Assembly (NCBI GenBank): GCA_023231005.1
Contig: JALNWG010000026.1
Span: 1 to 38,694 of the forward strand
Direction of reading: 5' to 3'
DNA: 38,694 bases
Source of the DNA: Bacteroidales bacterium
GTDB lineage: Bacteria > Bacteroidota > Bacteroidia > Bacteroidales > FEN-979
Within the stretch, counting starts at the first letter, position 1. Every line of letters begins with the position of its first letter. Below the pieces are notes generated by a model. That model did not search any database, had not been told where the DNA came from, and saw only the letters and a list, made by a program, of their open reading frames with translations. This document shows positions 1 through 8,407 of this stretch, piece by piece. The position numbers and the translations under genes were made by a program.

Positions 1-216
1 ATCAAATGGGTGATCCTGGCCTTTGTGATTGCCTCGCCTGTTGCCTGGTATGTCATGCGCCGGTGGCTTGAAAATTTTGCCTACCAGACCGAATTAAGCT
101 GGTGGATTTTTGCAGTTGCCGGATTACTGTCTTTATTCATTGCCCTGATCACTGTCAATTGGCAAATATATCGGGTAGCCAGGAAAAACCCTGTGGAAGC
201 TCTCAGAAATGAATAG
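1..216 (+). CDS. ABC transporter permease, FtsX/MacB type (C-terminal fragment)
   Basis: This is the last 71 codons of a gene that begins before the window; the frame is open from base 1. The fragment has two hydrophobic stretches separated by a short polar segment (WLENFAYQTELSW). It ends in NPVEALRNE, the usual C-terminus of FtsX-like permeases of the MacB family. Such proteins pair with a LolD/MacB-type ATPase and move lipoproteins, peptides or drugs across or out of the inner membrane, or transmit mechanical force. It converges on alaS with 22 bases between the stops and no obvious hairpin. The substrate cannot be judged from this piece. A LolD-type ATPase lies at 15.5 kb, but nothing links the two. 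Confidence 0.8.
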   Translation: MKWVILAFVIASPVAWYVMRRWLENFAYQTELSWWIFAVAGLLSLFIALITVNWQIYRVARKNPVEALRNE

Positions 217-238
217 AATGAATATATTCTCGACTTTG

Positions 239-2905
239 CTATTTTGCCATTTCGCTATTTAATTTTCCCGCTACATACCCTCGTGCTTTTTCAAGAGCCT
301 TTGGGATGCCAGCCGGGTTTTTACCACCAGCAGTGGCAATATGAGCCTGTCCTCCTCCTCCTCCCTGGATCTCTTTTGCAAGCTCCCGGATGATGTTTCC
401 TGCATGGAGTTTACGTTCTTTTACCAGATTTTCTGAAAGCATGACCGTAAGGGTGGCTTTTCCTTCAGTTTCGGTTGCCAGAACCAGGAATAAATCAGGA
501 ATTGCATTGTTGAGTTCATGAGTAAGGTCTTTCACGGTATCGGAATCAAGATCAACCTTGACTGCCAGGTAGTTGATCCCATTGTAATGCTGTACCTGAG
601 ATTTGAACTCTTCCAGTAATTGAAGTAGTTTTAACTTCCCCAGTTCGGTTACCTGATGTTTGAGTTCCTGATTCTCGTTGAGTAATAAGTTTACTCCTTT
701 TATAAGATCCCTGGGATTTTTTAATAGTTCTCCTATCTCTTCCAATAAAGTAGCCCGGGAATTCCAGTATTCTTCGGCCTTTCCGGCAGTAATGGCTTCT
801 ATTCTCCTGATTCCTGCAGCGATGCCACCTTCTGAGATGATTTTAAACATGCCAATTTGTCCGGTTGCAGCCACATGTGTTCCGCCACAAAGTTCGATGG
901 AATAGGAGGGATCAAAGGTGATGACCCGAACCTGGTCACCATATTTCTCTCCAAACAAAGCCATGGCACCCAGTTTTTTAGCCTTTGCAATCGGGACAGA
1001 CCGTTCTTCTTTTAAGATGATATTTTCGCGAATTTTAGCATTCACCATCGATTCAACTTGTGCAATTTCATTGCGGGTCATTTTAGCAAAGTGCGTGAAA
1101 TCGAATCGCAGCCGGTTTTCATCCACCAGGGACCCTTTCTGCTCAACATGAATTCCGAGTACTTTACGCAATGCGGCATGCATGAGGTGCGTTGTTGAAT
1201 GGTTGTTGGCAGTATCGCGACGCTTTTCTAAATCAACCTGTGCTAAAACGGTTAACCCGGGATTGGCAGGGATCCCTTTAGTCAAATGAATGATCAGGTC
1301 ATTTTCTTTTACTGTGTCAATGATCTCAATTTTTTCATCACTGGATTTTAGCCAGCCCCGGTCACCAACTTGACCGCCGGATTCAGCATAAAAAGGAGTC
1401 TTTTCCAATACGACATGATAGAACTCCTCTCCTTTAGTCACTATTTTCCGGTACCTGGTGATTGCTGTTTCCACTTCAAGCAGATCGTACCCCACAAACT
1501 CCGGTAATCCGGTTTCTTTCAATAAAACGATCCAGTCCGAAGTATCTATAGCGGCATCGTGACGGGAACGTGCTTTTTGTTCGGCCAATCCCTTACTGAA
1601 TCCTTCCATGTCCACTTCCCAGCCTATTTCCCGGGCCATTAACTGGGTCAGGTCAATGGGAAACCCATAGGTGTCGAAAAGTTCAAAGGCAAAAGCCCCG
1701 TCAATCATCGATTTCCGGCCTTCAATGGTTTTTCCGTTATTTGATTGTTCAATATAATTATGAAATCGTTGTATCCCTGTAGACAGCGTTCTTAGAAAAG
1801 CAGCTTCTTCCTCACGAATTACATTGATTATCAAATTTTTTTGAGAAATTAATTCCGGAAATATTGATCCCATTTGTTCAATCAGGGTGGGGACCAGCAG
1901 ATACAGAAAAGGTTCTTTGAATCCAAGAAAGGTATAACCATATCGGACAGCCCGGCGTAGAATCCTGCGGATGACATAGCCTGCTTTTACATTGGAGGGT
2001 AACTGCCCATCGGCAATGGCAAAAGAAATGGCACGTATATGATCGGCAATTACCCGCATGGCAATGTCGTGCTTTTGATCCATGCCATAGGTTAATCCCG
2101 AATATTGAGCAACCGTCTGGATGATGGGTTGGAAAACATCGGTGTCATAATTTGATTTCTTTTCCTGCAACACCATACACAGTCGTTCAAATCCCATTCC
2201 CGTATCGATATGTTTGGCCGGAAGTTCAACGAGTTGTCCATCAGCCATCCGGTTATATTGAATGAAAACCAAGTTCCAGATTTCAATTACAGAAGGATCT
2301 CCTTTATTAACCAGCTCATTTCCGGGGATTTTCTCCCTTTCTGTTTCATCCCGGATATCGGCATGAATTTCTGAACAGGGGCCACAGGGACCGGTATCCC
2401 CCATCTCCCAGAAATTATCTTTTTTAGACCCCAGCAGTATATGATCTTCTGGAAGGAAGGTTTTCCAAAAATCAAGTGCTTCGGTATCACAGGATAACCC
2501 TTCTGATTCATCTCCTTCAAAAACAGTGACATAGAGCTGATCATTGTTGATTTTCAACACCTCTGTAAGGAGCTCCCAACTCCAACTAATAGCCTCTTTT
2601 TTAAAGTAATCGCCAAACGACCAGTTCCCCAGCATCTCAAACATCGTATGATGGTATGTGTCGTGGCCAACCTCTTCCAAGTCATTGTGTTTCCCCGATA
2701 CCCGTAAACATTTTTGTGTGTCAGCAATCCTTTTAAATTTTCCGGGTTTGTTCCCCAAGAAAATATCCTTGAACTGATTCATCCCTGCATTGGTGAACAT
2801 CAGGGTTGGATCGTTTTTCACCACCATGGGGGCAGAAGGAACAATCTCGTGTTGTTTGTTTCGAAAAAAAGTGAGGAAGGCTTGACGTATCTCAGTTGAA
2901 TTCAT
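239..2905 (-). CDS. alaS: Alanyl-tRNA synthetase
   Basis: This class II synthetase charges tRNA-Ala with alanine in the cytoplasm and edits mischarged Ser and Gly. At 888 residues it is full length (usual about 870-880). The N-terminal catalytic core has TNAGMNQFKDIFLG and the GDTGPCGPCSEIH region. The editing domain carries HSTTHLMHAAL and the downstream CGGTHV zinc/editing motif. The C-terminal C-Ala domain ends in a glycine run followed by ATAGGKN. The ATG at 2903-2905 starts the conserved N-terminus (MNSTEIRQAFLTFF). It is a single gene, convergent with the permease fragment and divergent from the M23 peptidase, with which it shares a 135-base intergenic region. Confidence 0.97.
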   Translation of the reverse strand: MNSTEIRQAFLTFFRNKQHEIVPSAPMVVKNDPTLMFTNAGMNQFKDIFLGNKPGKFKRIADTQKCLRVSGKHNDLEEVGHDTYHHTMFEMLGNWSFGDYFKKEAISWSWELLTEVLKINNDQLYVTVFEGDESEGLSCDTEALDFWKTFLPEDHILLGSKKDNFWEMGDTGPCGPCSEIHADIRDETEREKIPGNELVNKGDPSVIEIWNLVFIQYNRMADGQLVELPAKHIDTGMGFERLCMVLQEKKSNYDTDVFQPIIQTVAQYSGLTYGMDQKHDIAMRVIADHIRAISFAIADGQLPSNVKAGYVIRRILRRAVRYGYTFLGFKEPFLYLLVPTLIEQMGSIFPELISQKNLIINVIREEEAAFLRTLSTGIQRFHNYIEQSNNGKTIEGRKSMIDGAFAFELFDTYGFPIDLTQLMAREIGWEVDMEGFSKGLAEQKARSRHDAAIDTSDWIVLLKETGLPEFVGYDLLEVETAITRYRKIVTKGEEFYHVVLEKTPFYAESGGQVGDRGWLKSSDEKIEIIDTVKENDLIIHLTKGIPANPGLTVLAQVDLEKRRDTANNHSTTHLMHAALRKVLGIHVEQKGSLVDENRLRFDFTHFAKMTRNEIAQVESMVNAKIRENIILKEERSVPIAKAKKLGAMALFGEKYGDQVRVITFDPSYSIELCGGTHVAATGQIGMFKIISEGGIAAGIRRIEAITAGKAEEYWNSRATLLEEIGELLKNPRDLIKGVNLLLNENQELKHQVTELGKLKLLQLLEEFKSQVQHYNGINYLAVKVDLDSDTVKDLTHELNNAIPDLFLVLATETEGKATLTVMLSENLVKERKLHAGNIIRELAKEIQGGGGGQAHIATAGGKNPAGIPKALEKARGYVAGKLNSEMAK

Positions 2906-2986
2906 CTAATTAAAAGATTAACAATTCGTTAACAATCTTTAACATATTTTAGAAAGCAGGATGACCTGCAAAGTTAATTATTTACT

Positions 2987-2994
2987 TAATTTTG
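2987..2994 (+). promoter_or_regulatory. Candidate Bacteroidota -7 element for the M23 peptidase operon
   Basis: TAATTTTG matches the Bacteroidota sigma-70 -7 consensus TAnnTTTG and lies 46 bases before the ATG at 3041. No good -33 TTTG is seen at the usual 19-21 base spacing, so the call rests on the -7 box and its position. Confidence 0.35.
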
Positions 2995-3040
2995 CAGCAG
3001 TTAGCTTTTCTATTTTGATTAAATCTTTATTTGCCAGTAA

Positions 3041-4015
3041 ATGAGCAAGGTAAAGTATAAATTCAATAAAAAATCGTTGACCTTCGACAGGGTGCAAACC
3101 ACCATGCGAAAGCGATTGCTCTATTTTTTCTCACATTTATCAACCGGTGTTGTATTTGCAGCAGTAGTGTTGATTCTTGCCTATAATTTCCTTGATTCGC
3201 CAAAGGAAAAAGCACAAAAGCGGGAAATCGATGAAATGAAATTACAATATCAGATTCTGAATGATCAATTGGATAAAGCAACCAAGATTATGGCAGATCT
3301 TCAGGACCGTGACGACAATATTTACCGGGTAATATTTGAGGCGGAACCCATTCCCAACTCCATCCGGGAAGCTGGCATTGGCGGGATTGACCGGTATGAA
3401 ACCCTGAAAGGATACTCCAATTCCGACCTGATCGTAGAGACGGAAAAAAAGATGGATAAGATCATGGGGAAATTATATGTGCAATCAAAGTCATTTGATG
3501 AGGTTTTTAACATGGCCAAAAACAAGGAAAAAATGTTGGCGAGTATTCCAGCTATACAACCTGTCAATAATAAGGACTTACGCCGGATTGGCTCTTATTT
3601 TGGAACCCGTGTTGATCCTTTCTATAAAGTCAGAAAATTTCATGAAGGAATGGATTTCTCTGCCTCGGTAGGCACAGAGATTTATGCAACTGGCAATGGG
3701 ATCATCATTACTGCAGGTCGCGATAACGAAGGTGGTTATGGAAATGAAATTACCATTGATCATGGCTATAACTATAAAACAGTATATGCCCATCTTTCTC
3801 GCGTTTTTGTAAAACCTGGTCAGAAAATCCTGCGGGGTCAGATCATCGGATATGTTGGGAACACTGGAAAATCAACTTCCCCCCATTTACATTATGAGGT
3901 ACGGAAAAATGGGATCCCCTTAAATCCGATTTATTTCTTTTTCAATGATCTTACTCCGGAACAATTCCAGATGATGCTGGAACTTTCCTCCCGCCCTTCC
4001 CAAACAATGGATTAG
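3041..4015 (+). CDS. Membrane-anchored M23 (LytM-type) metallopeptidase
   Basis: This is a probable murein endopeptidase or divisome/cell-shape factor with a periplasmic catalytic domain. It has a basic cytosolic N-terminus, one transmembrane helix at about residues 32-51, a coiled-coil-like charged segment (about 55-90), and a C-terminal LytM domain (about 185-300). The zinc ligands of the family are visible: H201 and D205 in HEGMD, and H284 in the HLHYE motif, with a further catalytic-type His in YAHLS (H251). It therefore looks active, unlike EnvC/NlpD-type degenerate LytM proteins. The ATG at 3041 is the only sensible start. It precedes a MerR-like gene by 12 bases and is probably co-transcribed with it. 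Confidence 0.92.
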   Translation: MSKVKYKFNKKSLTFDRVQTTMRKRLLYFFSHLSTGVVFAAVVLILAYNFLDSPKEKAQKREIDEMKLQYQILNDQLDKATKIMADLQDRDDNIYRVIFEAEPIPNSIREAGIGGIDRYETLKGYSNSDLIVETEKKMDKIMGKLYVQSKSFDEVFNMAKNKEKMLASIPAIQPVNNKDLRRIGSYFGTRVDPFYKVRKFHEGMDFSASVGTEIYATGNGIIITAGRDNEGGYGNEITIDHGYNYKTVYAHLSRVFVKPGQKILRGQIIGYVGNTGKSTSPHLHYEVRKNGIPLNPIYFFFNDLTPEQFQMMLELSSRPSQTMD

Positions 4016-4027
4016 TCAATACTTTCG

Positions 4028-4363
4028 ATGTTAAAAACAAACAGGAAAATTGAGAAAATCTATTACTCCATTGGAGAAGTGGCTGAATTGTTCGAGGTCA
4101 ATGCCTCTCTGATCAGGTTTTGGGAAAAAGAATTTGATATTCTAAAACCACAAAAAAACAAAAAAGGAAACCGACTGTTTACCCAGCAGGATCTCAATAA
4201 TCTTAGAATTATTTACCATCTGGTTAAAGAACGGGGATATACCCTCCAGGGGGCCAAGGAAAAACTCAAACAAAATAAAGAAGATGTTGGAAAAGAGGTA
4301 GAGATCATCGAATCACTTACCCGGATCAAGGAATTTCTAATGGAGTTAAAGCATCAAATGTAA
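4028..4363 (+). CDS. MerR-family transcriptional regulator
   Basis: This small regulator has 111 residues. A winged-helix MerR HTH sits near the N-terminus (YYSIGEVAELFEVNASLIRFW, then a wing ending in NRLFTQQDL). A short helical tail (residues about 75-111) should form the antiparallel dimer coiled coil. There is no C-terminal effector or metal-binding domain and no cysteines, so it is not a classical metal sensor. Proteins of this type are common next to M23 peptidases in Bacteroidota by my recollection. The ATG at 4028 lies 12 bases after the peptidase stop. The target is unknown. Confidence 0.9.
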   Translation: MLKTNRKIEKIYYSIGEVAELFEVNASLIRFWEKEFDILKPQKNKKGNRLFTQQDLNNLRIIYHLVKERGYTLQGAKEKLKQNKEDVGKEVEIIESLTRIKEFLMELKHQM

Positions 4364-4495
4364 GGGTGTTTCCGTATAGAATCATTGCGTACTTCCGAGT
4401 GCCAGGGTTCTGCAAAAAAACAGGTTGGGTGATGAATGAGTGAACGAAGTAAGCAAATCTGTAAAGAAAAAAAAATCAAATCCAAGAATATTACA

Positions 4496-5572
4496 ATGAC
4501 AATCCAAAATTCTGATATTACCGAGGCTTTGCGGCATGTAAATGATCCGGATCTAAACAACGACCTGGTTACCTTAAACATGATTGAAAATATTCACCTT
4601 GACGAAAACAACGTTACTTTTGATTTGGTGCTTACCACACCCGCATGCCCAATGAAAAATCAAATCAAACAGGCTTGTGTGGATGCCATTCATCAATATG
4701 TTGATGATAGTCTCAAGATTGAAGTAAATATGACCTCAAAAGTCACTTCCCGGAGAAAAGAAACCGATGTTATGCTGAGGGATGTAAAGAATATTATTGC
4801 AGTCGGCTCCGGTAAAGGAGGAGTGGGGAAATCAACGGTTGCAGTAAACCTTGCTGTTGCCTTGGCTAAAACAGGGGCAAAAGTCGGATTGATTGATGCC
4901 GATATTTATGGTCCTTCCATTCCCATGATGTTCGGATTACTTAATGAACGCGTTGCGGGATATGAAAAAGAGGGAAAATCTTTTATCTATCCATTTGAGA
5001 AATTCGGACTGAAAATCCTTTCAATTGGTTTCTTCGTTGATCAATCAAAAGCTTTAATCTGGCGTGGACCCATGGCATCCATGGCACTTCGGCAACTGTT
5101 TACGGAAGCCGACTGGGGAGCGCTCGACTATATGGTCATTGACTTGCCTCCTGGTACCGGGGATATTCCTCTTACATTGATCCAGGAATTCCCTCTAACA
5201 GGTGCCATTATCGTAAGTACTCCCCAGCAAGTTGCCATTGCTGATGTACGTAAAGCGGCCGACATGTTTCGCAACGATAAAATCAATATTCCCATCCTTG
5301 GAATCGTGGAGAATATGTCTTATTTTATTCCTCCAGATCTTCCCGAAAAACGATATTTTATCTTTGGTCAGGATGGAGGGAAAAAACTGGCTGCTGAACT
5401 AAATATTACAATGTTAGGTCAAATACCCATTGATCCGGCCATCACTTCATCAGGAGATACCGGAATGCCCATCGCGACAGATCCACAATCTCCGGTTACC
5501 AAGGCTTTTGATAAACTGGCTGAGGCAGTTGCTCAACAAATCGCGGTTGCCAACCAAAGGTCCAATCCGTGA
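4496..5572 (+). CDS. mrp: Mrp/ApbC (NBP35-type) P-loop ATPase, Fe-S cluster carrier
   Basis: This protein is predicted to bind and deliver Fe-S clusters to apo-enzymes in the cytoplasm. It has 358 residues from the ATG at 4496. An upstream in-frame ATG at 4436 would add a lysine-rich, repeat-derived leader not typical of the family. The N-terminal MIP18/DUF59 domain (residues about 5-85) contains the TTPACPMK motif. The deviant Walker A GKGGVGKS is at residues 106-113, the DADIYGPS switch follows, and DLPPGTGD is at about 216-223. The C-terminal CxxC used for cluster binding in many homologues is absent: after VENMSYF the sequence reads IPPDLPEKRYFIFG. The Nfu-type scaffold gene follows 48 bases later, consistent with a joint role in Fe-S maturation. 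Confidence 0.95.
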   Translation: MTIQNSDITEALRHVNDPDLNNDLVTLNMIENIHLDENNVTFDLVLTTPACPMKNQIKQACVDAIHQYVDDSLKIEVNMTSKVTSRRKETDVMLRDVKNIIAVGSGKGGVGKSTVAVNLAVALAKTGAKVGLIDADIYGPSIPMMFGLLNERVAGYEKEGKSFIYPFEKFGLKILSIGFFVDQSKALIWRGPMASMALRQLFTEADWGALDYMVIDLPPGTGDIPLTLIQEFPLTGAIIVSTPQQVAIADVRKAADMFRNDKINIPILGIVENMSYFIPPDLPEKRYFIFGQDGGKKLAAELNITMLGQIPIDPAITSSGDTGMPIATDPQSPVTKAFDKLAEAVAQQIAVANQRSNP

Positions 5573-5620
5573 ACGAAGTGAACATATCAACAAGTTATAA
5601 ACTCAAAAAACAACCAAAAA

Positions 5621-5869
5621 ATGGCTGCAAACCAAGAACTGGTCACTAAAGTCAAAAATGTAATTGAACAGATTCGTCCTTACCTTCAAGCAGATGGGGG
5701 AGATGTTGAATATATTAATCTTACCGACGACAATGTCGTTAATATCCGCTTGTTGGGGATGTGCGGGAATTGTCCTCATAGCCGAATGACCTTGAAAAAT
5801 GGGATTGAAGCGGCGGTTGTTCAAGCCATTCCGGAAATCAAAGCAGTAGAGTCGGTAATGGCAGAATAG
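5621..5869 (+). CDS. NifU-like (NfuA-type) Fe-S scaffold protein
   Basis: This protein of 82 residues consists of one NifU C-terminal domain. The CxxC that binds a bridging 4Fe-4S cluster between two monomers is in GMCGNCPHS. It starts MAANQELVTKVKNVIEQIRPYLQADGGDVEY, with the usual DGGDVE motif. It follows mrp in the same direction, so carrier ATPase and scaffold are probably co-transcribed. The gene converges on nadE with 25 bases between the stops. Confidence 0.93.
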   Translation: MAANQELVTKVKNVIEQIRPYLQADGGDVEYINLTDDNVVNIRLLGMCGNCPHSRMTLKNGIEAAVVQAIPEIKAVESVMAE

Positions 5870-5894
5870 GGCTTGGCCGCGACTGATAAATGGA

Positions 5895-7547
5895 TTAGGA
5901 AAGATATTTCCCGACAATCGGAATCCTGCGCCCCATTCCAAAGGCTTTTGGAGATACCCGGAGAATGGGGGGTGTTTGAAATCGTTTATATTCACTGGTA
6001 TTGACCAGTTTCAATACCCTCCTTACCGTTTCCTGATCAAATCCATTATGGATTAACTCGTCAGGACCTTGACGGAGTTCGATATACTGGAAAAGAATTT
6101 TATCAAGAATCGGGTAATCGGGCAATGAATCAGAATCTTTTTGTCCTGGCCGTAATTCTGCCGAAGGTGGTTTCAAAATGGAGTTTTCCGGGATGATCTC
6201 AACTTCCCGATTGATCCATTGTGCCAACTCATACACTTGTGTTTTATAAACATCTCCCAGTACTGACAATCCACCGCACATATCCCCATAAAGTGTCCCA
6301 TAGCCAACAGCAACTTCACTTTTATTGGAAGTGTTTAACAGAATATACCCAAATTTATTGGATAATGCCATCAGGATGACCCCCCTGAGTCGGGCCTGAA
6401 TATTCTCTTCGGCGAGGTTGAAAGGAAGATCCTTGAATTGTGGGAGAAGGGTTATCTCCATTGATTTAAAAGCTGTTTCGATGGAAATGATATCATAAAT
6501 GACTTCAAGATTCTCAGCCAGCTTCCGGGCATCTGTTATACTGTGATCAGAAGAGAATTGTGAAGGCAACAAAACGGCCCTGACGTTCTCTTTCCCTAAT
6601 GCGGTCACCGCAAGGGCCAGGGTTACTGCAGAATCGATCCCGCCAGAAAGGCCAAGAATTGCTTTAGAAAAACCCATTTTGGCAAAATAATCCCGAATTC
6701 CCAACACCAGGGCAGAATGGATCAACTCAATGGCAGAAGGACAATGCCTTAACGGGATTGTTGAACCTGAAAAACCGGATGGTTTTTCCGTGAGAACCTC
6801 AACGATTTGAAAATCCTCTTCAAAAGATTTAAGTTCGGTGGTTATTTCTCCATTTCGTTCAATTAGCATCGAACCCCCATCAAAAATGAGTTCAGTTTGA
6901 CCCCCTACATGATTTACATAAACAAGAGGGCACCCATAAGTAACAGCATTTCTGGTTAAAATTTCTTTTCGCATTGCTCCCTGGCTGTAATGAAAGGGGG
7001 AGGCAGCAATATTCAGGATGATGTCGGGATGATATTGTTTGACTTCATCCATTGGATTTCGAAGATATAAAGGATTGTCCGATACATTCCACAGATCTTC
7101 ACAGATGTTAAGCGCAAAGCGGGTGCCTTTGTAATCTATTGTGCTACAGGGAAGTTGGTTTGGCTCAAAATATCGGTACTCATCAAAAACATCGTAATTC
7201 GGGAGCAAGGTTTTGTGTGCCAGAGCATGGATTTTTCCTTCTGCCAGAAACCATGCTGTATTGTACAATGGCTTCCCTTTTTGGGCAGGGTTTCGGGATG
7301 GTGCTCCCACGATGGCAGCAATATCATTACAATGAGAAGCAATGGTATGTATGGATGAATAACAACGATCAATAAAATCATCAAATTCCAGAAAATCACG
7401 CGGTGGATATCCGCAAACCGAAAGCTCAGAAAAAACCACAATGTCAGCTCCCCCTTCCCGTGCTTTTTCGATGGCTGTAATGATCCGGGAAACATTGTTA
7501 TCAAAATCCCCGACCCTGTAGTTTAATTGTGCTAACGCAATTTTCAT
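5895..7547 (-). CDS. nadE: Glutamine-dependent NAD+ synthetase
   Basis: This enzyme performs the last step of NAD biosynthesis: amidation of deamido-NAD using glutamine and ATP. It has 550 residues. The N-terminal nitrilase-type amidase domain (about 1-255) shows the Glu-Lys-Cys triad at E41 (FSELSVCGYPP), K112 (HKTLLPNYDVFDE) and C149 (NICEDLW). The C-terminal synthetase domain (about 270-550) has the P-loop-like SGGIDS at 301-306. The ammonia is thus made in the same chain. The ATG at 7545-7547 lies 6 bases after the stop of the barrel-protein gene, so the two are co-transcribed. The GldB-like gene is divergent from this pair; I recall a gldB-nadE association in other Bacteroidota. Confidence 0.97.
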   Translation of the reverse strand: MKIALAQLNYRVGDFDNNVSRIITAIEKAREGGADIVVFSELSVCGYPPRDFLEFDDFIDRCYSSIHTIASHCNDIAAIVGAPSRNPAQKGKPLYNTAWFLAEGKIHALAHKTLLPNYDVFDEYRYFEPNQLPCSTIDYKGTRFALNICEDLWNVSDNPLYLRNPMDEVKQYHPDIILNIAASPFHYSQGAMRKEILTRNAVTYGCPLVYVNHVGGQTELIFDGGSMLIERNGEITTELKSFEEDFQIVEVLTEKPSGFSGSTIPLRHCPSAIELIHSALVLGIRDYFAKMGFSKAILGLSGGIDSAVTLALAVTALGKENVRAVLLPSQFSSDHSITDARKLAENLEVIYDIISIETAFKSMEITLLPQFKDLPFNLAEENIQARLRGVILMALSNKFGYILLNTSNKSEVAVGYGTLYGDMCGGLSVLGDVYKTQVYELAQWINREVEIIPENSILKPPSAELRPGQKDSDSLPDYPILDKILFQYIELRQGPDELIHNGFDQETVRRVLKLVNTSEYKRFQTPPILRVSPKAFGMGRRIPIVGKYLS

Positions 7548-7553
7548 AACCTG

Positions 7554-8255
7554 TTAAAAAAGAAACTCAAGGTTCAATTCTGCATAATTCAGCATGCTTT
7601 TTTCATTCATTTTCGATTTTTCGTTCACCCCGGTAAGAACTGAGTTCAGCGAATTTGAATAGGAAAGTCCAAAAAAGAACCGGGAAGATTGATCCAGGTG
7701 AAATTCACCTCCGATCCCAATCAAAATCGATTCCCGGATCAAAGAAGTAGCCTGGTTTAAATCATACTTTTGATCAAATGACTCTCCCTGGTTTGGCTGG
7801 AAGCTTTCATTGGCCGTTACTTTTAGCCGAAAACCAGTTCCGAATCCAATTTGTCCATAAAAAGAAAATTTTCCAAACTCCTTAGTTTGCATTTTTATCA
7901 TCAGCGGGATCTCAAGGTAAAGAAAATGATATTTCCTGGTCACCTCTCCCGACAATATTGCGGTATCATTGGGTTTTAACCGGACATCAGGATAATTCAA
8001 CATGCCGTTAAGAAATTGAAAATTAAATCCGGTAGAAAAAGCATATCGTTCAGCAAAATATAGGTCACCTACAAATCCAATCGTTGTTCCCATCCTTGCA
8101 CCATCATTTGAATATTCTTTGGTACTCGGATTCATCCAGCCTATGTTAGGGGCTATTTTTAGCCCTAGTTTTATTGGAAGTGTCATTTGCGGAAAGGCAA
8201 CCGAGGGGAACAAAACCAGAAGAAGGATCCAGGGGTGGAAATGTATGTTTTTCAT
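7554..8255 (-). CDS. PorT-like outer-membrane beta-barrel protein
   Basis: This is a secreted or outer-membrane protein of 233 residues. It has a signal peptide (MKNIHFHPWILLLVLFPSVAFPQ, cleavage probably near residue 22) followed by alternating hydrophobic strands typical of small 8-stranded barrels. Examples are KLGLKIAPNIGWMNPSTK, FLYLEIPLMIKM and FYGQIGFGTGFRLKV. It ends in NYAELNLEFLF, a terminal aromatic expected of an outer-membrane barrel. It fits the porin/PorT family of Bacteroidota, some members of which serve the T9SS. Whether this one does cannot be told. It is co-transcribed with nadE, which follows 6 bases later. Confidence 0.8.
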   Translation of the reverse strand: MKNIHFHPWILLLVLFPSVAFPQMTLPIKLGLKIAPNIGWMNPSTKEYSNDGARMGTTIGFVGDLYFAERYAFSTGFNFQFLNGMLNYPDVRLKPNDTAILSGEVTRKYHFLYLEIPLMIKMQTKEFGKFSFYGQIGFGTGFRLKVTANESFQPNQGESFDQKYDLNQATSLIRESILIGIGGEFHLDQSSRFFFGLSYSNSLNSVLTGVNEKSKMNEKSMLNYAELNLEFLF

Positions 8256-8407
8256 TTTCAGTTTATTTGATTTTTCAGTATGCCGACAATTGCAACAAAA
8301 ATAATACTTAAAACTCCAATTGGCTGGAGATTTTCATATTTTTATCCAAAAATAATTAACCGTTTAATCCGTTTCTAATGAATTCATGATTGATCGATAA
8401 CAATAAT

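Noticed and set aside
4436..4495. Alternative start of mrp at 4436
   Set aside because: It would add 20 lysine-rich residues derived partly from the GTGAACGAAGT repeat. The DUF59 domain begins normally at 4496.
5870..5894. Terminator between the convergent Nfu and nadE genes
   Set aside because: The 25 bases contain no stem followed by a T run in either direction. The same holds for the other convergent pairs at 217-238 and 11035-11068.
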